NCBI GenBank assembly: GCA_023376005.1
Contig: CM042139.1
Location: 135,639,715 to 135,703,714 of the forward strand
Length of the DNA: 64,000 nt
DNA from: Doryteuthis pealeii
Lineage: Eukaryota > Mollusca > Cephalopoda > Myopsida > Loliginidae
Direction of reading: 5' to 3'
Below the pieces are notes generated by a model. The model made no database searches. It was not told where the DNA came from and worked only from the letters and a program-made list of their open reading frames with translations. Positions 55,140 to 64,000 of the stretch are shown here, in pieces. The position numbers were made by a program, and so were the translations under genes. Each line of letters opens with the position of its first letter. The first letter of the stretch is position 1.

Positions 55140-55490
55140 AAGCTTGCAGATTTCAATCCTTACTACAAGCAACAATAACATAAAATGATTTTCGTAGCTT
55201 AAGAATTGTGACTGGTCATAGTTAACGGAATGGGAACAATCACACCGATGGATTAAATAAAGGCTTTGGTTCGAAGTTCCGTGAAGCTCTATAATTTCGA
55301 CATGAAGGTTCCCAAGTTTGACAAAAAGGTAACCGAGTTCGACCCGAAAAGCCAGTAGAAGGTAGGAAGGCATATCAATCGAAACATTGTGAATAAAACA
55401 ATAAAGATGAGGACAACAACCCGAAACATCTAAATAATACATTGCGTCACCTCTTCTTGTGGCGGAAGGGTTGAGTAAATACATAAATGA
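55140..55490 (+). mobile_element. SINE group D joined to a group A terminus
   Basis: TTAACGGAATGGGAACAATC, TGGATTAAATAAAGGCTTTGG, GTTCGAAGTTCCGTGAAGC, CAAGTTTGACAAAAAGG and CGAGTTCGACCCGAAAAGCC match group D. After about 55440 the sequence TTGCGTCACCTCTTCTTGTGG and GGGTTGAGTAAATAC is a group A 3' end. Confidence 0.7.
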
Positions 55491-55544
55491 ATCTCACTTT
55501 CTTTTTAATGTTTTAAAGCTGTTGGTAGTTGTCATATATATCTA

Positions 55545-55735
55545 CCAACCCCTCCATCCAAGTGCGATGTGAAACAACGTCAATTTTCTAAAGGTAGATT
55601 AACAGGTTTGAATTTAGTTTTTTCTCCAAGTCTTGTTGTATAACTAAGATTAAAGAGCCCAGTCCACTCTACTATTTATCCATAGCAGGAGGGTTAATAG
55701 TTTCATTCATACTTTTCCTACTAGCGTTAGTTTTG
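55545..55735 (-). mobile_element. SINE group A (inverted)
   Basis: CTACCAACCCCTCCATCC, GTGAAACAACGTCAATTTTC, AGGTTTGAATTTAG, TTTTCTCCAAGTCTTGTTG, CCAGTCCACTCTACTATTTA and CCATAGCAGGAGGG. Confidence 0.75.
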
Positions 55736-55885
55736 TCTAGATACGACACACTAGGCCCCAGGTTGCTTACAGTACCGGCTGTTGCTTGTGTTATCATTCA
55801 ACTATTGAACAGACTCATCGCTGTTTAACTTCGCTGATCTAGCGGTAACCGGTTCATTCAGCGTGACTTAAACGTAATATAGCTG
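55736..55885 (-). mobile_element. SINE group C, central part (inverted)
   Basis: CCCAGGTTGCTTACAGTACC, GGCTGTTGCTTGTG, CTATTGAACAGACTCATCGC, CGCTGATCTAGCGGTAACCG and GTGACTTAAACGTAAT are the inverse of 2025-2140. The 3' tail has been replaced by the adjoining group A copy. Confidence 0.7.
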
Positions 55886-56578
55886 ATGTCTGCTCCAAAT
55901 AAAAAGATTCAGTTAGCATATTTCTAAAACTCAAAATACAGTGACATTGTCAATTAATTTCTTATTGTTTCTCATAAAAAAACATCCAGTTTATTATCAC
56001 TTTTGGTAAACAGTTTCAACTCATTCATGTTGAACAATTATTAAACCTATCAGATATGCGATATCCCAAACCTTCATTATTGATTAATTTGAACGGATTA
56101 TTAATGCCATACCGGTTACAAAGGTGAAAGAGATTATCCTTGAATTATTTCCTTATTGGTCCGTAAGATGTTACATTTAATTACACCGTTACGTTCATAG
56201 CGTATTAGGGTAGTATTCGATTTCGCTCTCACTAAAAATTTGATTGAATGAAATGTGTAAAAAAAAAAGTCATAGTATGGGCTAAATTGAAATGTATGAC
56301 TTTCCTCTCTTTCATTCTTTAGTTAGATCCTAACAAGTATATACGTTGTTTTTAATGACAATGGTTAGAATATTAGACTAGCAGTAAGTAATAGTATTGT
56401 AATTTCTTAGATGAAACATGGGTATCTGATTTTTCCATTAATATCTATTATTAGAAATTATCAAGGATTTAGACTACGCAGATTATCTAGTGCTTCTAGC
56501 AAATTTCCCTACACGAGTGGATTTTTGCTGCATAGCCTGGATTGGGGTACATTTCTGCATGATCAGTGGATACTGTGC
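55886..56578. other. Spacer without recognised features
   Basis: Nothing recognised. Confidence 0.4.
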
Positions 56579-56582
56579 AGTT

Positions 56583-56642
56583 TGGTTTGGTTTGTTTTAC
56601 GGCATATCAACCTGGCTGGGTCATTTAATGCCGACAAAGTTT
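56583..56642 (-). mobile_element. SINE group C, 3' tail (inverted)
   Basis: GGTTTGGTTTGTTTTACGGC, ATATCAACCTGGCTGGG and TCATTTAATGCCGAC. Confidence 0.7.
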
Positions 56643-56714
56643 TGAAATAAATTCATTCTTAATGGATAATCAAATTTTGTTTATAAACTCATGTGTTTTT
56701 ATTTAACCCATAGA

Positions 56715-57250
56715 TGGGACCCTAATAGGTACTACCACTCTGGGTCAGAGTGGACCAGGGAGCAATGTTGATGAAGGGGTGCTTCACATTCCCGAAACCT
56801 CCAGAACTCGAACCTCACCATCAGATAGAGTTTAACGTCATTCCCATGACATGTAGACCCTCAGCTACCACCGTCTAGCACCCATATGATAAAAAGCGTT
56901 GGGGCTTGCCATAAGGGCAATATGGTAAGGGCAAGCATATAGGTGCTAGGGCTTGACGTGACCAGCCGATTGATCGGAGGCGGCCTCTCTAGCACAAGAA
57001 AAGGCCAAAGTGGAGTATTGCAAGTCATGGACTACTCAGCCACCTGGATTCCATCCTTAGCCATCACTGGTCGCCACCTACGACCAACAGGTGGCCCCAT
57101 TGGGGAGTCTTACCCCTCTGCAGAGGTGCAGTCGGTGTATTCTAACGCCCCAGCTGACAGGGCGGTGCTGCACAGTGATCTAACAGGAGTAATGACAGAT
57201 AAAAACGGAGGGCGGGGAAGTATCATGGAGATCAGGGCTGTCGTCGGGAC
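56715..57250 (+). repeat. Interspersed repeat F, copy 3, longest
   Basis: Blocks in order are CTCTGGGTCAGAGTGGACC, CTTCACATTCCCGAAACC, ACCGTCTAGCACCCATATG, GGTGCTAGGGCTTGACGTG, GGCCAAAGTGGAGTATTGC, TGGTCGCCACCTACGACC, GTGGCCCCATTGGGGAGTC and CCAGCTGACAGGGCGG. A 103-codon frame ends just before (TGA)n. The trinucleotide tail suggests a LINE 3' region, possibly the untranslated or C-terminal part of an RTE-like element, since those copies here also end in (GAT)n. I recognise no domain. Confidence 0.8.
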
Positions 57251-57290
57251 TTGATGATGATGATGATGATGATGATGAGGATGATGATCT
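57251..57290. repeat. (TGA)n tail of repeat F
   Basis: About 12 TGA/GAT units with one GAG interruption. Confidence 0.93.
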
Positions 57291-57334
57291 ATACAGACAG
57301 TAATTATTTTCTTATTTTTGAAGAGCAGTATGAA

Positions 57335-57585
57335 TTTACGAACCCCTCTGCGCGAGAAGGATGTGAATACAAGGTCAATTTTAAGCGGAGTTTAACAGGT
57401 AGGAATGTAAAATTGTCCTTCTCCTGGGTCAATATCAAGGTTTACTGAGCCCAGACCGACCTACTATTTACCCATAGCTGGAGGAAGAACAATTTGATTC
57501 ATACATGTTCCAAGGGTATTAGCGCTACGTAAAATTAAACCAGGATTTTAACTCGTGTTACCGTGTCCATTTCCAATGACGCTAA
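57335..57585 (-). mobile_element. SINE group A (inverted), near full length
   Basis: GAACCCCTCTGCGCGAG, GTGAATACAAGGTCAATTTTA, GTCCTTCTCCTGGGTC, CTACTATTTACCCATAGCTG, TTCCAAGGGTATTAGCGC and CTCGTGTTACCGTGTCC give the whole family order except the outermost head. Confidence 0.8.
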
Positions 57586-58408
57586 ACAATACACCACATT
57601 TGAATATATTTTGTTTATCCCTACTTTTGAGCAACATCATATTCGATCAATATTTAATCCTTGCAAACATAATAACTTTTTACTTCCTTTTTTCTCTTTG
57701 GAGAGAACGCTATAGGTCTCAGGAAATTCATACATTTTTCAGTTAAAATCAATGTACATGTTTTCGTGAATAAACATGATTGATCGTTAATATTAGGGGT
57801 GAGAAGTGTTAGCAGTTTTAAGACGTAAATAAGTAATGTCATTGGTTAAATATTCTTGGTATGTTGATTGTTATTGATGGTCTTACAGAAAGAGTTCTGT
57901 TAATGGTTTATGTATATATGAAAAAGAATTTAATCAGAAGCTATGTATCTTGTCTATTCCTGGGGATTTCAAATTCTTGCGATATTTTAAGAGCTTGTTG
58001 AATTTAATAAATGCTTTTATTGCTACATTTCTGTTTCTCTAAGTCATTGTACTTCTCTCATGTATTCTTTATCAATTTTACATCAGATAATCATTTTTAT
58101 AGCCTCATATCTTATTTCGGTGTATTATTACTTTTCATATATTTTTTGCCGTTTATCTAATTCCCACTGTAGATATTCTTTTCTGGTTTGGTTTCTTGGG
58201 TGATGGTAAGCAAGCTTTATTAGACCGTTGGCAATGCGTATGATTTTCACCAATTGCTCCATACTTATGACTTGTCCTAAATAAGACTAAGAGTACTAAA
58301 TGATGATAAAAATGACTTTTTAAATTTTTTATATACACACTATATCAATCGAGAATTTAAAATTGAGAAAATCAAATTGTTTTAATTTTAACTTAAAATT
58401 TGTTTACA
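57586..58408. other. Spacer without recognised features
   Basis: Nothing recognised. Confidence 0.4.
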
Positions 58409-58411
58409 TAC

Positions 58412-58670
58412 AATAAAGGTTTTTTCTTTGTTTAATGACATATCAACCTTTGTGATGATCTAATCCTGAAGTCATCCTTATAGAAGAACAGTAATGGTTC
58501 TGTTTAACATATAGTTGGGTGCTTACGGGGTTCATAGCGTTCCCAAGGGGATTTGTCTGAAAGTGAATATAATAGAGCGACTGGAGTTCGGATACACTTG
58601 GAACGAATTTACAGTCCTGGGAATTAGCCACAACAACATGGAGACTCGCTACTTTTTCTCGTTTTAGCAT
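58412..58670 (-). mobile_element. SINE group C (inverted), near full length
   Basis: TTGTTTAATGACATATCAACC, GTCATCCTTATAGAAGAACAG, CCCAAGGGGATTTGTCTG, ATAGAGCGACTGGAGTTCGG and the head AATTAGCCACAACAAC. Confidence 0.75.
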
Positions 58671-59985
58671 ATAAGTAATATCTCTTATTTGTCCATGTTA
58701 TATCGCAACGTCAGAGATGAGTGATGAGTTTATGGCAGTAGGTGTTGAACCTTCCTTCCAGTAATCTATATTTTTGCCTTGGTACAAATAGCAATTGGGC
58801 AGCAGTCTGGAATTTCTGAAAAAAAAGTTTATTGATATTCATCGGCGCCTACAGAACTTTCACGGAAACCAAATAGTGGACAACAACATTGGCGAGATTG
58901 GATAATACAACGAGAAATACAAAGAAAAGCGGTTAAGTGCTGAGGACACTTGATGTCTCACGGACTTTTGTGAAAATCAACAATTACTAACGGTGTAAAA
59001 ACATTTGCAAAGATTTTGGATAATATTTTTTCTTTTATATTATAGTTACGCCTCATTTAATATTATGTTAGATTTCTACTTTTATCTGCCTTTAGTGTTC
59101 ATCCGCGACTAAAAGTATTTGAGTAGAATTTCATTTGCTTTCTCTATCATACATTGCAATTGTGGCTGTGTATTTTGATTGGCTGAGTTAGTCTTGGATT
59201 TCCTAATTTGGTAAATAATTCAAATTATCTGATAACGGCCAAGATTGAAACTTTTGTGAAAATTTGAAAAAAATGTGTAGCAAAAAAAAAATACTAATTG
59301 CAGTAGCCAGAAACAGCAATTGAAACATATGGACAAAAAAAAAAGAAAAGAAAAGATAGAAAACTGAAATCAGAAGAAAAAAAAAACATTAGGGATACTG
59401 TAAGATAATGAGAGTGAGGAGGTCAGTGTATGATATCAGCAGTGGTTTGGTGTGTGGAGAGAGGGGTGGAAATTGAAATATTTAGAAATACAAAAAAAGA
59501 ATAAGGAGATGTGTGAGTGATATGCGAAAGTCACTAATATTGTCTTCTGATTTGCCGAGCCAGATCCAACAGTGCGAAGAGTAAAAAGCCTTGTTAGAAA
59601 GTTAGAGAGTCTTGCCTGGATGTTTGGAGAATACAGACGCAAGCTGATGATCTGTCCTCTGGGGCCATTTACTTGGGTTAAAAATAATAAAGAGCTCTGA
59701 GAAACCCCCATCAACTGACACAGAGCTGGAAGAACCCAAAAGAACCAGAGAAGTTCCCAACTATAAAAACACACAGAGAAGCCAGTTACTCAACAGCTCA
59801 GATCCAAGATATGAAAATAGCAGAATAGAAGAGACAACATATCCAGTTAGACGTTAGACGACCCGATCAGATCTATAGAAGAAGATATCACCGAAATAGA
59901 AGAAGCCTATACAAGAAATAATTATGTCTATGTCTATGCAACATACTTTCTAATTGGTACCACAATGCAACAATTGGGGCCGTAA
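58671..59985. other. Spacer; A-rich stretch at 59.27-59.39 kb
   Basis: A-rich runs lie at 59.28-59.39 kb. The segment 59.55-59.95 kb is polypurine-leaning on the plus strand and might be a decayed 5' extension of the LINE copy that follows, but I cannot match it to any other copy. Confidence 0.4.
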
Positions 59986-59989
59986 TGTA

Positions 59990-60620
59990 ATACTACTTCA
60001 AGCGACAAACTGCAAAGATTGCATATGTGAAGGGCTGAACTTGGCAAAGAAAGGGAAACCTCAAGTGATATACTGAATCTATCATAATAGAGGCAGAAAA
60101 CAATACTATAAGGACCAAAAAAGAAAATAGATAATACGCGAGATAGCAGCAAATGTAGATTGCATTGAGGCAGAGACTATACGGGTAATCATCTAATAAG
60201 GGAATGCAGCAAACTAGCACAGAAGGAGTACAAGACTAGGCACGACTGGGTGGAAAGGTTATCCGCTGAGAATTGTGCAAATGCAGACCTAGTGTTAATA
60301 AAGAAGAAAAAAGAAGTTGTCATCTAGTGGATTTTACTGTTCTGGTGGACCGTAGAATGAAAATGAAATAAAGCTAAGAGATAGAAAAATGCCATGACCC
60401 TGCCAGAGGACTATAAAAAAAGAAGAAAACTGTTGAAAATGAGGTTGTCTGGGATGATAATTGTAGTTGGTGCCCTTGGAAGAGTTTGGAATAAGAATAG
60501 CAGAATGCGAAATCAGAGGAAAAATCGAGACCACATTGACCACTGCATGTGGTTGATGCCAGCTAGATTATCCAGAAGAAGCCAATGTTAAAGCTGATGT
60601 TAAAAGCTTGCAAAGAGGGA

Positions 60621-60622
<2 letters not shown>
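59990..60622 (+). mobile_element. RLE LINE, old copy of plus cluster
   Basis: Blocks in order are TTCAAGCGACAAACTGCAAAG, TTGGCAAAGAAAGGGAAACC (WQRKGNL), ACTATAAGGACC, a knuckle relic, GAGTACAAGACTAGGCACGAC (EYKTRHDW), CAGACCTAGTGTTAATAAAG (RPDLVLIK) and GTCATCTAGTGGATTTTACTG, then IIVVGALGRV and the end GGGAAATAATAAT. There is an internal deletion between the HWE and RRPDL regions and many frameshifts. Confidence 0.8.

Positions 60623-60658
<36 letters not shown>
60623..60658. repeat. (AAT)n tail
   Basis: About 12 AAT units. The inverted reverse transcriptase relic starts directly after it. Confidence 0.95.
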
Positions 60659-60659
<1 letters not shown>

Positions 60660-60664
60660 TTTAT

Positions 60665-61510
60665 TGTTAGCATCCTTCCGTCTACTAGAGACGATGGCGT
60701 AGTGTCCACTTTTTTCTTTTCTTTATTGCAACTGTGTGAGTGGCTGAACAGCCCAATTTTTGAATGGCAAGCCTTGTGCAGTGACTGCAAACACTTCGGC
60801 TGGCCAGGTCGAATGCTTTCATTAGGTCTATGAATACGGTGTAGAGTAGCATCTGCTCTACTGGCACTTTTCCTGCAGCTGGCGTAGTGAGAAGATCATG
60901 TCCGTGGTTGCTCGGTTTGCACGGAAACCGTACTGTGATTTTGAATAGGTGCAAGATGCAAGAGTCTGCAAACGCACCAGTGTAACACGCTCAAGACTTT
61001 TCAAACTATGCTGATGATGGAAATGCCCCGGTAATTGTTGCAGTCGCTTCGATCTCCTTTGTTCTTGTATAAGGTGATGATGGTAGCGTCCCGCTTGTCC
61101 TAAGGGATGTGTCCTTGTTCCCAACAGCTGCAGAGTAGTTTGTGTAGTGGTTGGAGCAGCGCTGTCCCCCCACCCCACCCCGCCCCCGCTTTCAAGACCT
61201 CTGCTGGTATGCCGTCACTCCCGGTCGCTTTCCTATCAGCAAGGCGGTCCTCTCCATTTTGTAGTGGAAAACAACGTGGCCTGGGCAGGTTGTTATGGAG
61301 GATGAGCTGTCGCCAAAGCAGCAGATCCTCTCCACACAGCCGTGGTGGTCCAAAGGAAAGGTAGGAACCAATACGGTTTGGCCACGACGGTGCCGAAGGA
61401 GTTGCTGGGACGTACTGAGATTCAGCACCACCCACCTTAGGGACACCAACTCCGGATTTGTTTTCGGGTTTACTCCCTTAGCCTTTCCTTGGAACAAGGT
61501 AGAGCCGCTA
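60665..61510 (-). mobile_element. Reverse transcriptase relic of a second LINE type
   Basis: On the minus strand three broken frames give RKATGSDGIPAEVLKAG (the PGPDGIPAE-type block), LLCSCWEQGHIP, SQYGFRANRATTDMIFSLRQ and LYTVFIDLMKAFDLASRS, the last carrying the first catalytic Asp of reverse transcriptase. The YADD-containing part is missing. It is replaced after about 60790 by unrelated sequence that ends at 60659. It is clearly distinct from the RLE family. It resembles apurinic-endonuclease-type LINEs common in molluscs, but I cannot fix the clade. Confidence 0.82.
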
Positions 61511-61532
61511 GGCAACGGTGGTTTTTTAAGAC

Positions 61533-61535
<3 letters not shown>

Positions 61536-61581
<46 letters not shown>

Positions 61582-61595
61582 TAATAATAATAATA
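61536..61595. repeat. (AAT)n with one TGA interruption
   Basis: Lies between the inverted RT relic and the next RLE LINE fragment. Confidence 0.95.
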
Positions 61596-61602
61596 GATAT
61601 AC

Positions 61603-61725
61603 GTATACCTGACTCGAGGAAATCCAAACAACAGCACTGTTAAGATCGACTAGATGACTCAAAAAATTACTCGAGATCTAATCAGCCACACAAACACACC
61701 AGATAAGGCGGGTGTAAAAACCTCC
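61603..61725 (+). mobile_element. RLE LINE, extreme 3' fragment
   Basis: GAGGAAATCCAAACAACAGC, ACTGTTAAGATCGACTAG and GGCGGGTGTAAAAACC correspond to the last 120 bp. Matching positions at 4620-4730 show it belongs to the same subgroup as the 4.4-kb copy. Confidence 0.8.
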
Positions 61726-61797
<72 letters not shown>

Positions 61798-61800
61798 AAG
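61726..61800. repeat. (AAT)n(AAG)n tail and junction
   Basis: AAT about 14 units, then AAG about 10 units. The next LINE copy begins at ACTTGGGTATGG directly after it. Confidence 0.96.
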
Positions 61801-62110
61801 ACTTGGGTATGGTTAAGAAGAGGAAAGCTCAAAAGAGAAACTGAATCACTAATAATTTCTGCCCAAAATAATGCCATAAGAACAAATTATATCAAAGCAA
61901 AAATTGATAAGACACAACAAAACAGTAGATGTAAACTATGCGGTGACAGAGATGAGATGGTAACCCATGGATTAAGCGAATGTATCAAACGAGCACAACG
62001 AGATACAAAACTAGACTGGGCTGGGAAGGTGGTCAATGGAAATTATGCAAAAAATTAAATTTTGACCATATAAAAAAAGGGTATATGTATAAACCAGTAT
62101 CTGTTCTTAG
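61801..62110 (+). mobile_element. RLE LINE, left half of an interrupted copy
   Basis: Reads TWVWLRRGKLKRETESL, ISAQNNAIRTNYIKAKIDKT and an intact knuckle, CKLCGDRDEMVTHGLSEC (C-x2-C-x8-H-x4-C) at about 61930-61985, then LDWAGKVVNGNYAKN. After a frameshift it continues as far as CAGTATCTGTTCTTAG, where the 1.29-kb insertion starts. The copy resumes at 63403. Confidence 0.9.
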
Positions 62111-62308
62111 TGTAATACTATGTTGGTCGGGGTGCCAAATGTAATACTATGATCTGGTCACGGGACCAAATGTAATACTATCCTCGCCGCGGTAACCAAA
62201 TGTAATACCACACTCTCCGCGGGTCCAAATGTAATACTATGCCGTCCTGCGGGAAGGCACCAAATGTATCAATATGCTTGTTTCGGGCTGTACCTGAAAA
62301 TGACCAAA
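62111..62308. repeat. Six tandem units starting TGTAATACTATG
   Basis: Units start at about 62111, 62140, 62171, 62201, 62230 and 62265. The starts and the CCAAA ends are conserved while the GC-rich middles differ, several of them as small inverted pairs such as TGGTCACGGGACCA. Confidence 0.88.
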
Positions 62309-62542
62309 TTCACCAATGTTGTTTCCCAATTAATACGAACGCGTTTTCAATAATAAAATACCTTTATTAATCTTACAGTGATAACAAACATGTACAACCA
62401 CAAAGGGGTATCGAAGTTGAAGTTGAGTCGGAATTTTGTGGACTGACTGGCGATATATGTTGAGTTCTGATTCAAATTCAGGACTTTGAGCAACAAGATG
62501 ACAAAGCAAAGACGGCGACAAGGGATGTGAGACGGAGCTATC

Positions 62543-62640
62543 AATCTGGTCAAGAACCAGAAGCCCGATCTGGTCAAGAACCAGCTATCTAATCTGGTCA
62601 AGAACCAGCTCTCCAATCTGGTCAAGAACCAGCTCTCCAA
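62543..62640. repeat. 24-bp tandem repeat, about 4 units
   Basis: Each unit contains ATCTGGTCAAGAACCAGCTC or a close variant. CTGGTCAAGAACCAG is itself an imperfect palindrome. On the minus strand the repeat translates as SWFLTRLE units, which I do not regard as coding. Confidence 0.92.
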
Positions 62641-63402
62641 GCTGCCTGGAACCCTTTTGGGACCTTTTTCATGGGTTCCAAACCCCTGAATCCAGGGCTC
62701 TGATTGGCCAACCAATAGAAACGCCGGACCAATGGCCCTACAGTGTAAAGATCAGGGGGTGTACAAAAACCCACCCACGCGGTCGCATGAAATCATGCCC
62801 TTGGGTTACACATCTTGGAGTGGGGGGGGGGCAATAAGCCTCCGCCCCAGTTCCCTGATTGGTGAGGCACCTGATAATATTTTTTATTGTATAAATGGTC
62901 TTGTGCCAGACTTATCTGTCAGTTGCTATGATAATTCCCAGAAATTAGTCTAGGATTATGTTATTCTTACTGAACCTATATTTTAAAGATCTAATCTTTA
63001 AACTAATTTCGTTGAGTAAATTCTCTTATCCTATGCAGTCCTCACAAGAACGACAATAGATACGAATATGACAGCAGTTGTATAAAACAGCCATTGTTTT
63101 ATATCAACTACTTTTAGCCTTTAAAATTTCTTTTGTTCAGGTAAATTTTTTCTTATCTTATGCAGTCTTCACATAAATGACAATAGGATAACATATGTAT
63201 AAAACAGCCATTGTTTTATATCAACCGAGTTCTTTTGTTCGAATAATTTTTCCTATCTTGTGTTGACGTTACCCCACACCTGACTTGTACGTCGCTTGTA
63301 CGACTCAAGACATAATTGTTATTTTTATATCCAAAATTTTTTTTTCAACTATATAATAAGATATCGCCAGTCAATCCATAACACCACTACAGTGTTATAT
63401 TA

Positions 63403-63854
63403 AGAATAAAACGCATAAAATTCTCTGGGACTCCGAGATAAAGACGGATCCCCCTATTCCAGACACGAGACCAGACCTAGGATTGATTAACAAAAAAAAG
63501 AAGAAAAAAAAAGAGAACTTGGCACCTCGTTTGACTTTGTGGTTCCAGCAGATCACAGGGTGAAGATGAAGGAAAACAAAATGATGGACAAATACCTGGA
63601 TCTTGACAGAGAATTGGAAAAACTGTGGAATACGAGGGTCAAAGTGATACCAATTGTAGTTGGTGTACATGGAACGGTCCCAAAAAGCTTGGAAAAAAGA
63701 CTGGAGGATATGGAAATCAGAGTAAGAATTGCGACCATTCAGACTACTGCTTTGTTGCAATTGGCTAGAATACTCAGGATAGTTCTGGAGACCTGAAGAA
63801 AATTGTTGGTACTCATGAAATACCATCAGCTAATACTGGTGTAAAAACAATCAC

Positions 63855-63857
<3 letters not shown>
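63403..63857 (+). mobile_element. RLE LINE, right half of the interrupted copy
   Basis: Continues with THKILWDSEIKTDPPIPDTR and the RLE motif region RPDLGLINKKK (about 63470-63500). A short expansion of K codons follows, then VPADHRVKMKENKMMDKYLDL, VKVIPIVVGVHGTVPKSLEK and RVRIATIQTTALLQLARILR. A small deletion near the end removes part of the LLSLRLQ region. It ends in (AAT)n. Confidence 0.9.
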
Positions 63858-63886
<29 letters not shown>

Positions 63887-63933
63887 TATTATTATTATTA
63901 TTATTATTATCATTATTAATAATATTATTATTC
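63857..63933. repeat. (AAT)n(ATT)n mirror tract
   Basis: About 10 AAT units turn into ATT units, giving a near-palindromic tract. The AAT part is the tail of the preceding LINE copy. No LINE sequence on the minus strand follows the ATT part. Confidence 0.94.
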
Positions 63934-64000
63934 CTTACATTCATATAGTCAACAATTGTGTGTTTGTTGCTAGGGGTCGAAGTACGAGGGATATTCTCAA

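Larger units (their letters stand above)
62111..63402. mobile_element. 1.29-kb unclassified element inserted in an RLE LINE
   Basis: The limits come from the host LINE, which is cleanly split. The element begins with six 29-44 bp units that each start with TGTAATACTATG-like text and end in CCAAA (62111-62308). It has AATAAA at about 62353, an inner GACTGGCGATAT block (62445) inverted at ATATCGCCAGTC (63361), a 24-bp tandem (62543-62640), two CTGATTGG boxes (62700 and 62848) and the end AGTGTTATATTA. The order of blocks matches 34630-35664. It has no coding capacity. It could be an LTR or a foldback-like non-autonomous element. A clean target duplication is not evident. Confidence 0.7.

Noticed and set aside
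59436..59774. 112-codon minus-strand frame
   Set aside because: No recognisable domain. The plus strand here is more likely decayed repeat next to the LINE at 59990.
62111..62308. CRISPR-like array
   Set aside because: Constant ends with variable cores look superficially like repeats and spacers, but unit length varies (29-44 bp), the host is an animal genome and the array is inside a mobile element.
62347..62715. 122-codon frame with four SWFLTRLE-type repeats
   Set aside because: The repeat follows the 24-bp DNA tandem, whose palindromic core explains it. There is no sign of selection on the protein.

Overview
The window looks like non-coding nuclear DNA from an animal, most likely a cephalopod such as an octopus. 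The reasons are strong AT-richness, very dense TA, CA/GT, GA/CT and AAT microsatellites, several tRNA-derived SINE families present in many diverged copies, and 3' fragments of LINEs whose protein sequence I associate with molluscs. The organism assignment is inference. I found no convincing host protein-coding exon, no rRNA and no free-standing tRNA gene. Nearly all longer open frames run through simple repeats or are relics of transposons. The window is best read as intergenic or intronic sequence.

The main recognisable protein-derived component is a non-LTR retrotransposon with a CCHC knuckle and a C-terminal restriction-like endonuclease (RLE), which I compare to the R4/Dong group. At least 14 5'-truncated, frameshifted copies are visible. 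Many end in (AAT)n, and many also begin directly at an (AAT)n run. They form head-to-tail groups at 4.4-6.3 kb (+), 53.0-54.4 kb (-) and 60.0-63.9 kb (+), with singletons near 0.35, 4.06, 21.3, 37.0 and 52.1 kb. Other autonomous-type relics are RTE/BovB-like LINE C-termini (9.3, 12.4-12.9, 24.1 and 43.0 kb), a reverse transcriptase fragment at 60.7-61.5 kb (-) and a Tc1-like transposase tail at 38.7-39.3 kb (-).

Non-autonomous elements fill much of the rest. I use working names for five SINE groups. A ends in GGGTTGGGTAAATAC. B is about 245 bp with a clear tRNA head. C ends in AACCAACC. D carries GGTTCGAAGTTCCGTGAA. E has a (TA)n tail. There are also a pogo/Tigger-like MITE with a SINE B inside it (41.7-42.3 kb), foldback elements (15.8-16.05 kb and 26.2 kb), and a 1.0-1.3 kb element family with internal 24-35 bp repeats seen at 34.6-35.7 kb and at 62.1-63.4 kb, where it splits an RLE LINE copy. 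Two weak solo-LTR candidates lie at 27.15 and 32.27 kb.

The most notable patterns are the oriented nesting of RLE retrotransposons at their own (AAT)n tails, a 0.55 kb near-perfect inverted duplication of an RTE 3' end (12.38-12.94 kb), and repeated compound cassettes in which a short unique segment travels with CA, TA and GA tracts. Boundaries come from reading by eye and are usually good to about 10-20 bases.
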